A stretch of DNA of 64,000 nt from Bemisia tabaci. Lineage: Eukaryota; Arthropoda; Insecta; Hemiptera; Aleyrodidae. Each line of letters starts with the position of its first letter. Within the stretch, counting starts at the first letter, position 1. This document shows, one piece after another, positions 44,640-55,996 of the stretch. The notes below the pieces were generated by a model. The model searched no databases. It was not told the origin of the DNA and was given only the letters and a program-made list of their open reading frames with translations. Location of the stretch: NCBI RefSeq assembly GCF_918797505.1, contig NC_092795.1, positions 32,103,131 to 32,167,130 of the forward strand, given 5' to 3'. The position numbers were made by a program, and so were the translations under genes.

Positions 44640-45449
44640 GATTCCCCGGCTCTTAGCTTCATCAATTTTACCATCAGAGGAGCGTTTCCTTCCTGTCCCA
44701 GTTTTTGTTAATCTGCATCCTAAAGTACTCTTACGGTATCAATTAGCTTGGAAAAAAGCATGAAAAAAGTTTTCAGAACCTCCACTCAAAAATTTGGGTC
44801 AATCTATTATAAAGTCCTTCGAGAGCCGGATTAAACGCTCCCCTTCCCGGAAGGAAATAAAAATAAAAAACAAAACACGAATGAACTTCTTGGTAAAACT
44901 TGAGGCGTTTGTTTTTTAAAGTGCGTGTTTAAAAGAAAAAACGGACACGTTAAGGATCTGTATTTCACACTTTCGCAAAGGAGTAGCAGTGACAAATGCG
45001 GTGTTGTACGATGAGGAAAATACAAATGAATAATTAATTTCTTCATCATCTTTTGAATGCCATTTTTTAAAGTCTAACTTGTGCCATTACAAAATCGGTC
45101 AAATATGGACGGTATCAATCAATTTTAGGCGAAAGCGTTACGTTAAAGCTATACGGCTCAAGAAATAATTATATAAAACGAGGGCTCGAATTTTCATTGG
45201 GCACAATCGCGCTTCCTCATTGTCATAAGAATAAAAATCGAGACTCTGACACAACAGGTGAAAATAATGTTCATACTACGCAGAATTGCCCGTAAATCAA
45301 TACCTTTTAAGCTTTGCCTGCATGGCATGAGGGAATTTTCAAATTTTAAAAGTTGTGTAATGTAACCTTCATAAGCGCGTTAACATTAACAATCGATACC
45401 CACCAATAAAAAGGGAAAATAATTCTCTTTAACTTTTCCATAACAGTGT
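44640..45449. other. No gene recognised
   Basis: A 72-codon minus-strand frame (44831-45049) is low complexity. AT-rich throughout. Confidence 0.4.
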
Positions 45450-45453
45450 CATT

Positions 45454-45704
45454 CTGCCGTGCTAAGGAAGAACGCCGTATGAACCTTCAGGCGTTGCCAA
45501 ATTTCCTTTAATATATACACAAATTACCTGGTTACCTCATGAATATTTTCCTTCCAATTTTTCAGATTATTTTGTTCGCAATTTCACCCAAACCTGAACA
45601 TTTCAAGGAAAAATATTCATAACTTTCCTCAAAAACAAACATTTTATCAAAGGAAATTTGGCAACTCTCGAATGTTCATACAACGTTCTTCCTTAGCACG
45701 GCAG
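45454..45704. mobile_element. Family A MITE
   Basis: CTGCCGTGCTAAGGAAGAAC and TTCTTCCTTAGCACGGCAG are near-perfect inverted ends. CATT is duplicated exactly at 45450-45453 and 45705-45708. Confidence 0.88.
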
Positions 45705-45708
45705 CATT

Positions 45709-46086
45709 TGTGTCTGTAACTTCTCGTGATTCTCATTCACGCCCGATTTTTTTTAGAGCGGGCTTCGAAAGTTTTCGCACCTGATCCATTTATCAAAATA
45801 TCGATTCACACGCCCGAACTAGAAAAATTAATTGTTTCATACAATTTGCGTGAGCGCTAAAACGGAGAACTACGGGCGGGCGCTCTGCCAAATGTGAACT
45901 CCTCCGCTCGAGAGGTTTTGGCAAGTTTTAACCCCGCTTTTCTGCGTTTCATTTTTGTTCGCATTAATTTGAAAGGTTGCAATTATTCATCCTTGTTATT
46001 CTGAATTATAGCGGAAATCACGCTCAAAACGTGCTCTCGAGTTGTGAAAAAGATGGAAATAATCACTCTCGATCCTTTGAAAGCTC
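45709..46086. other. No gene recognised
   Basis: Nothing recognised beyond a moderately GC-rich patch at 45850-45930. Confidence 0.35.
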
Positions 46087-46090
46087 ATTT

Positions 46091-46343
46091 CGTCGTTTTC
46101 CTCACGAAAGAACGCAACTACATTTCAATGTTGCCAAATTTCCCATTGGGGATTGCATTTTGATTAGAAAAATCTTGGGCATTTCTATCTGAAAATTTCA
46201 CTGATTTTTCTTCGGATTTCATGCAAAAATCAGACAAATTTGGATGAAAATTGCACATTTACATTTTTGTAGAAAAAATTAATTGTTTGAGTCAATTTGG
46301 CAACCTCGGATTGGAGTTACGTTCTTTCGTCCGGGAGACGACG
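46091..46343. mobile_element. Family K MITE, distant relative of family A
   Basis: CGTCGTTTTCCTCACGAAAG and CTTTCGTCCGGGAGACGACG are inverted ends. GAACGCAACTAC, GTTGCCAAATTTCC and TTTGGCAACCTCG occupy the same places as in family A, and the length is the same. ATTT is duplicated at 46087-46090 and 46344-46347, also 4 bp. The outermost 20 bp differ from family A. Confidence 0.7.
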
Positions 46344-46347
46344 ATTT

Positions 46348-46601
46348 ACAGGGAGAGACAGGACGTTTCGGGCCCTGGTGTCACAAACCGTCAGAAAGAT
46401 TATACGGTTAGGTAGAAAGTTAGTCGAGCTTGGTACTATTATTACTTTCTTGCAAATCGTCAACGTTGAAAGTTATAAGATACTCTTGAGACGCGATTGA
46501 TGGCGAAGCGCAGGGCAAGAGTGGGATAGGATGACTGAAAACTCGGAGCACCTGCTTGGCGTCCATAACGGATGAATGAAGATCCTAAATGGTGAATAAT
46601 G
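46348..46601. other. No gene recognised
   Basis: Short frame 46297-46500 overlaps the K element end and has no domain. Confidence 0.35.
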
Positions 46602-46609
46602 GAGAGAGC

Positions 46610-46774
46610 CAGCGGTGTGGCGTGGATTGCGATGTATCGATTGTTATGCCATTTAAAGCTATGGTAAAGAATCTATCATTACGGTGTTCGCTGCGAACAC
46701 CCTGTTTATCGATCCTTCCCCGTAAGTTTAAATGGCACAACAATCGATTTAACGCAAAGCACGCCACGCCACTG
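46610..46774. mobile_element. Family B hairpin MITE
   Basis: CAGCGGTGTGGCGTGGATTG and CACGCCACGCCACTG are the ends. The 8-bp duplication is GAGAGAGC at 46602-46609 and GAGAGTGC at 46775-46782, one mismatch. Confidence 0.83.
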
Positions 46775-46863
46775 GAGAGTGCATCCGAGCCATTCGTTGA
46801 TTTGGTTCTCTCATGTTCTCGGATGGTGGAAAAGTGCGAGTGGCTGCACACGCACAGACTACA

Positions 46864-47106
46864 CTGCCGTGCTATAAGTAAAAACAACTTTCGGACGCGG
46901 TTGCATAATTTCCTCCGATAAACATGAATTCTCGTAAAGGGTAATGAATATTTCGCCTTGAAATCTTAACGAACTTTGGATCAAATTACAAATTTTTCTG
47001 AAAAATAGGGGGGAAAATATTTACAGGTTTCCTGAAAATGTGTTTTATCGAAGAAAATATGGCAACATCTGAAATCTCATACGGCGTGTTTCGATGGCAA
47101 AGCAAG
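46864..47106. mobile_element. Family A MITE, diverged
   Basis: The left end CTGCCGTGCTATAAGTAAAA is clear; the right end (CGGCGTGTTTCGATGGCAAA) is strongly altered, and no target duplication can be read. Confidence 0.6.
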
Positions 47107-47570
47107 GCATATATCGCGGTATTTGATTTGTAAAAATCCAGGAAAAAATGGCGAAGAAAAGAGAATTTCAGGAGAAAAGGAGAAAGGAAGACGGAAGGGA
47201 AAGAGAGGATTTTCAGGGAAGGATGTAATAAATACATTAAGGCTACTTTGAAACGAAAAAAGGAAGGGTTAAACAAAACCTCTACCATTTAGTATCAAAC
47301 GATTCATCCACTAAAAATGCATAAAAATACTCAACGAGTCCCTCGCACTAAAACTCAATTTTTCTAATGCTTATATACATGAAATGGTCATTCTCATAGC
47401 GTCCGGCAATAAAATAAATGATAAATGTATTAAAGTTGTAGCAAAATTCGGCCACATTTTGATAATCTCAATTATCATTATTCTCGAAATTTACAAACAA
47501 TTAAACAGTGCTCCAGCTTTTAGCCCAATAATCCTGATATAACTTAAGGACCCATCTTCCCATTCCCCAT
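47107..47570. other. No gene; purine-rich tract
   Basis: The purine-rich strand at 47145-47230 gives a low-complexity minus-strand frame (46986-47288). Confidence 0.4.
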
Positions 47571-47745
47571 CCAGACGGCCGTCCCTAAATTATACATAAC
47601 GCTGTAGGGGGGGGGGGGGGGGTCGAAGAGAGCGTTACGGCATTTGTTGAAGGATAGGGACCTACGTCACAAAAGCGTTACAAGGGAGGAGGGGGGTCAA
47701 AATGCCAAAAAAGTGCGTTCCGTAATTTAAGGACGGCCCCAAAGT
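47571..47745. mobile_element. Family Q-like element
   Basis: GACGGCCGTCCCTAAATTAT is mirrored by GTAATTTAAGGACGGCCCC. The interior has ATACATAACGCTGTAGGGGG with a G-run of about 16, and GCGTTACAAGGG. It resembles the element at 50464-50832. Confidence 0.45.
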
Positions 47746-47857
47746 GTGTTGGAGATGAACTCCTATCGAAAGTTAGCGAAAATATCCAGGCCAGAGAGTG
47801 GGAGAGTACCACTAGTGTTTAAAACGATGAAGTGCATGACATAAAAGGGAATGAGGA

Positions 47858-48149
47858 ATGGAGGTGTGTCAGAGGCTGGTGGAGATGATGTGTGCTAAAA
47901 GCTTGTCTGGTATTGTCCTGAGAGAGTCTCTCAGGAAATGTAGCAGAGAAAGTTCTGCATTAGTTTTATCCCTGGAGAAGACGGAGGGGGCCCCGATGAG
48001 GGGTTGGAGTCGGTGGTTGAAAAGAGGATGAGGGAGTGCCAAATACCTGCGGGACGTGGGGAAGCCAAGGGGCTTTGGCGGTTAGGTGTCGCTCAGCACC
48101 AGATCGGCCTAAAAGCGGCTTTAGTGTGCGCGCATGTGTTTGTATGCAC
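47858..48149 (+). other. Possible decayed or unrecognised coding segment
   Basis: A 57-codon frame from the ATG at 47858 (MEVCQRLVEMMCAKSLSGIV and on) ends at 48031. A second frame, open from about 47947, continues to a perfect donor, GTAAGT, at 48150 and includes RECQIPAGRGEAKGLWRLGV. The stretch is G-rich and more gene-like than its surroundings. I cannot name a family. It could be an exon, two halves of a frameshifted transposon gene, or chance. Confidence 0.2.
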
Positions 48150-48155
48150 GTAAGT

Positions 48156-49660
48156 ATTTGAGACTCGTGAGACTGGAAATAGGGAGAGGAAAATATTTGG
48201 ACTACATTTTGCGATTTTGAACTAACATTTCTGTCTCATCCGTGAAAACACATTGTTGAATAGGGAAACTAATGACACATACGTTGTTCTTTAACGGAAC
48301 CAGAAATTGTAGTTCCTGATTGCAAAATGCAATCCATTTTGTTGTCGGTTGCGAGCCGCACTATGACCGAGTCAAAGTTGGAGAGCACAACCGTATTTTA
48401 CGCATAAAAAAGAAAGAAAGAAAGAGAAGATTTTGATGAGAGGTGTTTTCGATAAAATTATATCGAAATTTCCCACATCGGTAAAACTAAAATTCATCTC
48501 TGTAACAATGAGTTGCAACTTAATCCGTCGCTGATGTAGTGGCTTACCTCTATTTTGGGATGAGCCTTATTATGAACTATTTAACTTCATGCTTTCCAAA
48601 GCTAACGTGAGAATGTGCTATTTTAGGCTCCTCGTTATAGGAACAATACTACGGTACGGGTGAACATTTCGTAAATGGAGTTTCTTTTTCTACGATCTAA
48701 TTTTATGAAAATTTAGAACCTTTGCTTCAGTTTACTTGCCGAGACTAATAAAATAACATTAAGAAGAATAAGAAACTTACAACTCTATGACCCACCTTAC
48801 CTCAGCATCCGTAAAATTTCAAACTCGCATTACATGCCTTTGACAGTGTGATTAATGTTGTTCTTGAAACCATATGAATGATCATAAAACAATTCTTTTT
48901 AACCATACGGACATTTCATTTATTAATTTTATACCTCAAGACGGAAACTGCATTTGTATTGAAAGAACTCCGCGAAATATGCCAAAAAATATAGCAATGA
49001 GTAACTCTTGGAGATTAACAGATACGTGATCACAATTGTGAAAAATGGATTTCACTACTTTTTCACTCCTCCGTGATCAAAAGATAGAAAACTTTTGATC
49101 CTACCTCGTGACAAAAGTAAGAAGATTTGAAAAGCCTAAATTCTGAAAGTGCGAGCTCAAAGCTGTCGAATGACCGTGGAATTTTCGACGCCACCGTGGA
49201 GAGCGCTACTTTTGAGAGAACAGATGATTTAACATAATTCAAATTCAAACTCTCAACCATTGCGATCTGGCGGATCGCTAAAAATCCCATTTAGAGAGCG
49301 AGCAACTTTTGTCCGCCCGCAGTTTCGAAGTGAAAGTATGGTGCTTACAAAACAACCCCCCAATTTGCACAATGCGATAGCGAAAGCGACCCCAAGATCG
49401 GCTCTAAAAATGAATGTCAGGAATAACGAAGCGCCAGCGATGGCTCCCAGAAATTGGACATCGTCCATTCGCTCGGCGAACGCGCCCCGATCCTCGATTC
49501 AAATTCGCCGTATTTTTCGAGCGGAAAAAATCGGACCCTCCAGTCCAAACCCCGCAAAATGAACCGGAATGAAGACCCGGATTAGGGTTATGGATTACGA
49601 TAGACGTTGCCGATTTCGCAGGAATCACCCGAATTTCGGCTCAAAAACCATAGAGAATAG
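48156..49660. other. No gene recognised
   Basis: AT-rich to 49050. At 49060-49630, frames on both strands (49260-49562 +, 49253-49468 -, 49404-49628 -) overlap each other. I see no domain and think they are chance in GC-richer DNA. Confidence 0.35.
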
Positions 49661-49661
49661 T

Positions 49662-49720
49662 CAGGGCCGGATTTAGGGGGTGGCCGCATGGGCCGCGGCC
49701 CATGACCGCTAATTTAGGGG
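49662..49720. mobile_element. Possible hAT-type terminus
   Basis: CAGGGCCGGATTTAGGGGG followed by GGCCGC...GGGCCGCGGCCC resembles a terminal motif common in animal hAT elements. A diverged mirrored motif (GTAAATCCAGCCCCG) lies far away at about 53861-53875. No matching right end was found nearby. Confidence 0.4.
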
Positions 49721-50020
49721 ACGGCAAATGTTGTAATTTTTTCAAATGTAGGTATCAAGAAAAAAATCTGATTCAGAAAAAAAAATTACAAACCAGAAAA
49801 GGCGAAAAAATCTCTCATTTTCTGAGAGTTCAAGTATAGTAATTTCTAATTCGTTCGTCTTTTGGTGATACAAGAGACAGCGCCTTTCATTAGTCTAGTT
49901 GAGAGAGAAACCAAACACGCAATTTGGCCTGGAGCGGCACGGTGCAGAGAGCAATAATGACGAGGACTGGAGATGGAAAGGAGAAGTCCTCGGCGCGCCG
50001 GTCAGCATGAAACACATATT

Positions 50021-50160
50021 AGCGCCTCCAAGACTCCATGAATACTTCACGCATTGCGTCAAAAATAGTGCGGTCAGCTTAGCGGTCGGCGCAAAACGCA
50101 TAGCGCCTACAAGACTGTATGGATACTTCACGCATTGCGCTAAACACAGTGCGGTTGGCG
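50021..50160 (+). repeat. Two-unit tandem repeat, 81-bp period
   Basis: AGCGCCTCCAAGACTCCATG at 50021 and AGCGCCTACAAGACTGTATG at 50102 are each followed by ATACTTCACGCATTGCG and AGTGCGGT. Confidence 0.75.
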
Positions 50161-50463
50161 CGGTGCGGGAAATAAAAATCATTAGACAACGTTCATGTTT
50201 AATCTCTCATATTTTTTCCGTTCTTTTCTTATAATTAAAAGGCCTCGTCCACACAGAGATAGGTTTACGGAACTTAACTTTCGCGCAAAGTTCAGTGAAA
50301 TTTTTGCTAGTGTTGACAGTGCTTTCACAAAAAATGTGCCCAACACGAGTAAACGCGTCTTATGCATCCCTCCTCCTCCGGCACGTTCACTTGATGGTTT
50401 CTATCGATGTTTCGAAACGAATGAGAAAGGGGCGGCAAGTAGAAAAAGAGACTTCCTATCACT

Positions 50464-50832
50464 TTAAGGAAGCGTTCATAAATTACGCAACGTACTTTTT
50501 CGGCGTTTTTAACCCCCTCCCCCCTTGTAGCGCTTCGTAAAGCAACCCTGAATCCCCCCTGAATAAGAACGTAACGAACCTCCTTCTTGAGGTCTCAGAA
50601 TTTGTAGGAAACTGTTAAATTATTGATGGATAAAATTTGAAGTATTTTTAATCGCTGCGCAGACCGGCGACCTGCCGAAATCGAGATTAAGATTTTGTGT
50701 AGTTTTAACCAATAAAAATGGTTTGGTAACGCCGGCAGTGACCCCCTTGCCCCTTGTAACGCAACAAAACGCAGACTCATGCTACCCTTCTCCCCCCTAC
50801 ACAGCGTTACGTAATTTATAAACACTCCTTAA
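50464..50832. mobile_element. Family Q element flanked by TTAA
   Basis: GGAAGCGTTCATAAATTACG is mirrored by CGTAATTTATAAACACTCC, and TTAA lies at each outer edge (50464-50467, 50829-50832). The C-rich interior carries TTGTAGCGCTTCGTAA and CTTGTAACGCAAC. A TTAA duplication is typical of piggyBac and some Kolobok elements (established knowledge); assignment is inferred. Confidence 0.6.
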
Positions 50833-51200
50833 AAAGAATTTCGGTTGGCTCAACAAGAATCCTCGTCCGGGGAGTAATTAACTGGACAATTTCCTCAGTA
50901 ATAGAATCGACCAGACAATATTGCCGTCACAAAAAGACATTGAGAATCGTCAAAGTACGTAAGACTCAGGATCTAAGAATACTCCACTGATTGTTTTTCG
51001 AATGTTTTGGGGGCACTATGTGAGGTAGTGCAGCACGATTTTGCCGGGCAACATCGTATGTGGTATAATGTTGCCAAAAAGCATACTACAAGAGTTATAA
51101 TTGGGGAAAATTTCCGCTGAGTTCAACTTTTTAAATATTGTCACCCCAATGTTTCCCTACACACCGAGGCGGATTATTCAGAGTCCGAACAACACCGTTC
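50833..51200. other. No gene recognised
   Basis: AT-rich; nothing seen. Confidence 0.35.
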
Positions 51201-51204
51201 TATT

Positions 51205-51452
51205 TTGCTGAGGAAGAACGCCGTATAAACATTCCAGAGTTGCCGAATTTCCTTCGATAAAATGTTTATTTTTGAGGAAAATTATGAATATTTTTCATTG
51301 AAATTTTCAGAAGTTTTAGATCAAACTGCAAACAAAATTATCAGAGAAATTGGTTGACAAATATTCACAAATTTTCCTGAAAATTAGTGATTTGCCAGGG
51401 AAAATTTGGCAACGCCTGAAGGCTCGTACGGCGTTTTTCCACAGCACGGTAG
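51205..51452. mobile_element. Family A MITE
   Basis: The left end TTGCTGAGGAAGAACGCCGT is truncated by a few bases relative to the consensus; the right end is TTTCCACAGCACGGTAG. TATT is duplicated at 51201-51204 and 51453-51456. Confidence 0.75.
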
Positions 51453-51456
51453 TATT

Positions 51457-54230
51457 ACCGAGACCGTGCATATTAAACTAGGCGGTGTATTGCTCGAACG
51501 TGACTCTAAAATAATTCAATAAGATTACACGACGCCGTCAGTAACAGATCTGGAGGCCCTCTAAATCTTGATTAATTATCATCAACTACCGATGCCACGC
51601 TGCGAGTTATCAAGGCAGCTCGCTTCCCCCGAAATAAGCCTCCTCTCCTCTACCTTAAAATCGTCATAATTCAATTTCCACCGCTGTTTGGACGCCCGTC
51701 CCGCCTCAGTTAACCAAAATTCTCCTGTTTCTTGAGTCGTTAGTTTTAATTGCTGAGGACAGGGGACCTGCAGCCTTGGAACCGTGGTCCTCGTTCAGCC
51801 GAACTGAATTACCTAACAAGAGAAACTCATTGAGTCCCCGCTCTAACGATGTTAACAATATGCCCGTTTTAATAACGTCAATGTGCTCATAATTCCGTTT
51901 GATATGAAGGTATGTCCAATTAGACCTCTGAAATACATTGTTCCTCATCAGAGGTTAACGCAAAACACATTTAACAAATCGGACATTTCTTAAATCAACT
52001 TGAAGTCGAGCAATTCATTTTATAGTTCACATTGTGTTCCGGCACTTCTATGTAAAGGTAAGATACAACTATTCGTGCTCAGCGGTCGGCCCTTTTGCAT
52101 ACAGAAATAATTGAAGGCCTTCGGGTTTTTTTACGTTTACATAGACGGCTGGATCTACCATAAGGATCTACGTAATTTCGAAACTTCAAGCACGTATTTC
52201 TCGAAATAGAAAAAACTGCACTTATGCGCCTTGTCCTCCAAGCCCCTTGAATGTGTTTTTCCTTTGAGGAGTAATGTTTTACATTTGTCTCCCACATTGA
52301 CAAAACTTTTTTGTTTTTCTGTTTCAGGTAAATGAACCGCAACCACATCGCGAGCATGATTCAATTTTTTGAATGCCGACAGGTTTGTTTATAAGATCGC
52401 AGCAAAGTTCAAAGGTGCAGCTTAAAATTGAGGAGGCATCGGCTGTTGGGATCCTTTTCCCCTGTTTGTGTACACTGTACCAACAACGAGTGAAGCAAAA
52501 GATGCGACAGATTGTTGGTGTCCATTTGACAACCCCATAAATCAAGCATCATTATTTCTATGCGTCTTTTTCACGCAACAACAACTCCAGTTGAAAGATG
52601 ATGCAGTTCGGGTGAGGGATCGACCAACGTTTTTCAATTCTGGCCTGGAAATTCACACAGCCGGAAGCGTTATTCCGACAGTGTCAGCGGTTAGTGCCGT
52701 ATAATCTAAGGCCTCTAGAAAATGAAAAATGATTGTCCGTCTCAAGTCTTGGCCCGAAAAACGTCGACGCTACGGACTATGGATAAAAAACGGAGCAAAC
52801 AACCGTGTTTTATAGCGCAGGTATGAAAAATAAACATAAAAATAATAATGAATTAATTATCATCTTTTACCGGCATTGAAAATTGAGAATGCATGTACAT
52901 TGTACCCTCGAAGATTTTGCCATGATATAGAAGCTTCTGCATTTTAAATCACTGTGTGGGCTAATACCTTAGAGTTGCTTTACTTGACGAGTATTTAGTC
53001 GAACTCAAGTCGATGTAATGCCACGTTTTTCAGATGATGTCATCCATACAATTTAAAGCATTGTATAATTCGTTGCTTGGCTGACATAAGGGCGTAACTA
53101 CACATTGAGATGAGCCCGGAAAAGAATTGAATTGTATGGAAGACAGAGTTCATGGCAGAGTGTAGTCACACCAATATGTCAGGCAGGTGACGAATTAAAC
53201 GGGAGCTAACAGTTTGAGCCTGACTCTATATCTCACGCCGACGAATTTTCTCTCATACATTTTTTTTTAAAAAAATAGAGAACTTGAAAACGTAACGCCT
53301 TGAAACTAACTTCCCGTAAATTTTTCGTACTTAAATCCCGAAGAATTTTTTTTACAAAATTTCAAGTCAGCATGTTGCCTAGTTTCCGGGTTCCTGTTAA
53401 ACACGTCCAATATGTTCATTGCTGCTGGGACAATTTTTCCGAGTTTCCTCGACGTCACAGATAGAGCCAAATATGCCATTAGGATATATAGGATTTGGCC
53501 TAGGAGCGCAACATTCTGGGGGCGTAACATTCTTAAGAATTCTAAAATGTAAGAACCTACATACTAAATGAATTCATTGAAGTTTAGTGCTAAACAGAAA
53601 GCCATGTTACGGTACACTATTCCTATTTGTATCGCTCAACTCGACCTGTACCACAGTCGGAGTCTTTCGACTACTTATGTATCAATATTGAAAAATGAAA
53701 AAAATAAATAAAAAACGCGTTAAAAACCCTTCTGGTCGGGGAGCTGTATCCCAGAACGAGAGCCTCCACCCCCTTCATGATAGCAATTATTTTTAGGGGC
53801 GCCGAACAGAGGTCAGTCTGGGGGCGCCAAACAAAGTCCAGGATAGGTGCGTTAACAATGTAAATCCAGCCCCGAGGAAAGCGCCATTGTATGATACAGT
53901 AATAAAAAGAGAGGCAAGTAAAAAGCAATGTAACCTGTTAAAAGAACGCCACGGAAACAGCGAAGAAAAAAGGGGAAAAATAAGGAACAGAAGAGGATCC
54001 AGCGAGAATAACATCGGGGGCAGCGAGTGTTCGGAGTAGGATCGGAGGTGTTACGCGAGAATGACAATAAAGGAATTCATAATATCCGGCTGTCCGTATT
54101 ATATCCCGGTGGATAAGAGTGTTGACCCTTTGATAACACAATCATACAAGGGGGTGGTCCGCGGGGGAGGGGAGGGCGAAGACGAGTTTCACTTTTGAAC
54201 GATTTCGCAGGAAGCGTGCAGAGTCGGACG
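51457..54230. other. Long stretch without a recognised gene; one H core
   Basis: The H core lies on the plus strand at 52065-52118 (ACAACTATTCGTGCTCAGCG then AATAATTGAAGGCC). A Cys-containing minus-strand frame ends near 52324 (ESCSRCGCGSFT); I do not recognise it. Frames at 53671-54141 on the minus strand are Phe/Leu/Ser-rich translations of a purine-rich strand. GTAAATCCAGCCCCG at about 53861 may be a transposon end. Confidence 0.35.
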
Positions 54231-54234
54231 TACA

Positions 54235-54658
54235 CTGCCGTGCTAAGGAAGAACGCCGTATGAACATTCGAGAGTTGCCAAATCTCCCTCGATAAATTGT
54301 TAATTTTTTAGGATAGCTATGAATATTTTTCCTCTAAAGTTTCAGGACCTTTTGGTGGAATTGCGAGCAAAATTATCTAGAAAATTGGAAGGAAAATATT
54401 CCTAAGTTTACCAGGAAATTTGTCAGTGGCGTGACGTGCTTTGCGATCTATCGATATTTCCCCATTTGAAGCTATGGTAAATAATCGATTATTAAGGTGT
54501 TCGCTGCGAACGCCCTGTTATCGATACTTTTCCATAGGTTTAAATTATCGATCAATGGATATATCGAAAAGCACGCCACGCCACTGAAATTTGTGTCTCA
54601 TCAAAGGAAATTTGACAACGCCTGAAGGTTTATACGGCGTTTTTCCTAAGCACGGCAG
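54235..54658. mobile_element. Family A MITE split by family B
   Basis: CTGCCGTGCTAAGGAAGAAC and TTTTTCCTAAGCACGGCAG are the ends. TACA is duplicated exactly at 54231-54234 and 54659-54662. A sequence lies at 54235-54423 and 54587-54658 around the B insertion. Confidence 0.88.
54424..54586. mobile_element. Family B hairpin MITE nested in family A
   Basis: CAGTGGCGTGACGTGCTTTG and AAGCACGCCACGCCACTG are the ends. AAATTTGT is duplicated exactly at 54416-54423 and 54587-54594. The duplicated 8-mer is family A sequence, so B arrived after A. Confidence 0.9.
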
Positions 54659-54662
54659 TACA

Positions 54663-55274
54663 GGGAGAGGGTGGGAGGGGGTAAAAGGGGGTGGTAGGGG
54701 ATGCGATGAGCAAATGAACGTAATGTTAAACGTCCCGCTCGAGTTTTATGGCGCGTAACGAAAAGTTTTCCTCGGCCCTGACTCTCGTTTCCACGGCTCC
54801 TGTCAGTTGCGACCGGTCCGGCCGGCTGTGGCGCGCTGGTCATCGTAAAACTTTTAATCGCTAGGATTCTCGATGTTAATTTCACGATTTCCGCGGGACG
54901 TGTCCCGGTGCCGCTACCGAAGAATACGATTCTCTCAGTTTGTTATTGCGGGAGAGAGGGATTAATATATCGTCGCTTCGTATGTATACTCTCATACTAC
55001 GGGAAAACGCCGTAAGAGCCTCTAGAAGTTGCCAAATGCCTTTCGCGGGAAAAAAATGTCTCTTATACTGAAAAAAAAGAATCTTAAATTTGCCGCCAAG
55101 AAGTATTTCTTCTTGAATCAAGAATTTTTCTGGTTAATATAAGCTACTTTTTTGCTTAACCCGAACATTGTTTTTCTTGTGTCAAGAAAAAGTCAGCTTA
55201 AAGCAAGATAAAAAAAATTCTTGGCGACAAGTTCAAGAATCATCATGCTTGATTCAAGCTGCTTTTTTTTAATG
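54663..55274. other. No gene; hairpin-forming AT-rich part
   Basis: A G-rich tract lies at 54663-54705. At 55067-55270 AAAAAAAAGAATCTTAAATT and GCCGCCAAGAA are mirrored by TTCTTGGCGACAAGTTCAAG, suggesting another small inverted-repeat element distantly like family G. Confidence 0.4.
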
Positions 55275-55481
55275 TAGATCCAGAGCTCAGAATTTTGGAA
55301 AATCGGACATAAAAAACTCCTCTCGATCTAATCGGATTTGTGTTGGAATCAAAATGAAATCCGCTTAAACTAAAAGGCTTGGCTCTTGATTCAAGCAAAA
55401 ATTCGATTGAATCAAGAGCATTTGTTTTTTATCAAACGTTTCAAGAGTTTGGACCCTGGGTCCGATACACTTTTTCCGGTG
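55275..55481. mobile_element. Family G element, decayed
   Basis: AAATCCGCTTAAACTAAAAG, GGCTTGGCTCTTGATTCAAG and TTTCAAGAGTTTGGACCCTG follow the order of family G, with many substitutions. The right end is CACTTTTTCCGGTG. Confidence 0.55.
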
Positions 55482-55589
55482 TTTTGTAAAATCTAAATAT
55501 TTTATAAATCTTAAATCCTGTAAAAAGAAATCGGAAAAATATGATTCGATGTGTCCTTTAATTTGTAGTGAGTTAGTGATTGCTCTTAT

Positions 55590-55849
55590 ATCGATGGACA
55601 AAGTGCGAAACCACGAATATATCATTTAATGTGTTTCAAAATTTCCACTGCACTTTTATTTTTTCGGAGAGAATCAAGCCATTTTTAGAGCTTGAAATGT
55701 ATTTTAAATATTTCGCTCATAGAGAAGAAAAATCAGGGGAAGTATTCTAGAAATTACGACAAGCAGTTTTCAAGAGAAAAAATAAAATATGACAGGAAGC
55801 CTACAACGTCGCAGACGGTGATACAATGTTTCCTACTTTGACTATCGAT
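55590..55849. mobile_element. Family E MITE
   Basis: ATCGATGGACAAAGTGCGAA and CTACTTTGACTATCGAT are the ends. Full length and uninterrupted. Confidence 0.68.
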
Positions 55850-55996
55850 GTGTCTATCTATGTAAATCTGGGAGTCAACACGACATTTATAACTGATTCC
55901 TCGGTATTCGCGAGAAACACTGTTGAAGAGAGTGCACATTGTTGAATTTAGTGGGGACAGCTAAAGAGATGGAAGTCAAAAAAAGTCAGAACGAAA

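Noticed and set aside
49253..49628. Three overlapping frames on both strands
   Set aside because: No domain was recognised. Simultaneous openness on both strands reflects local composition.
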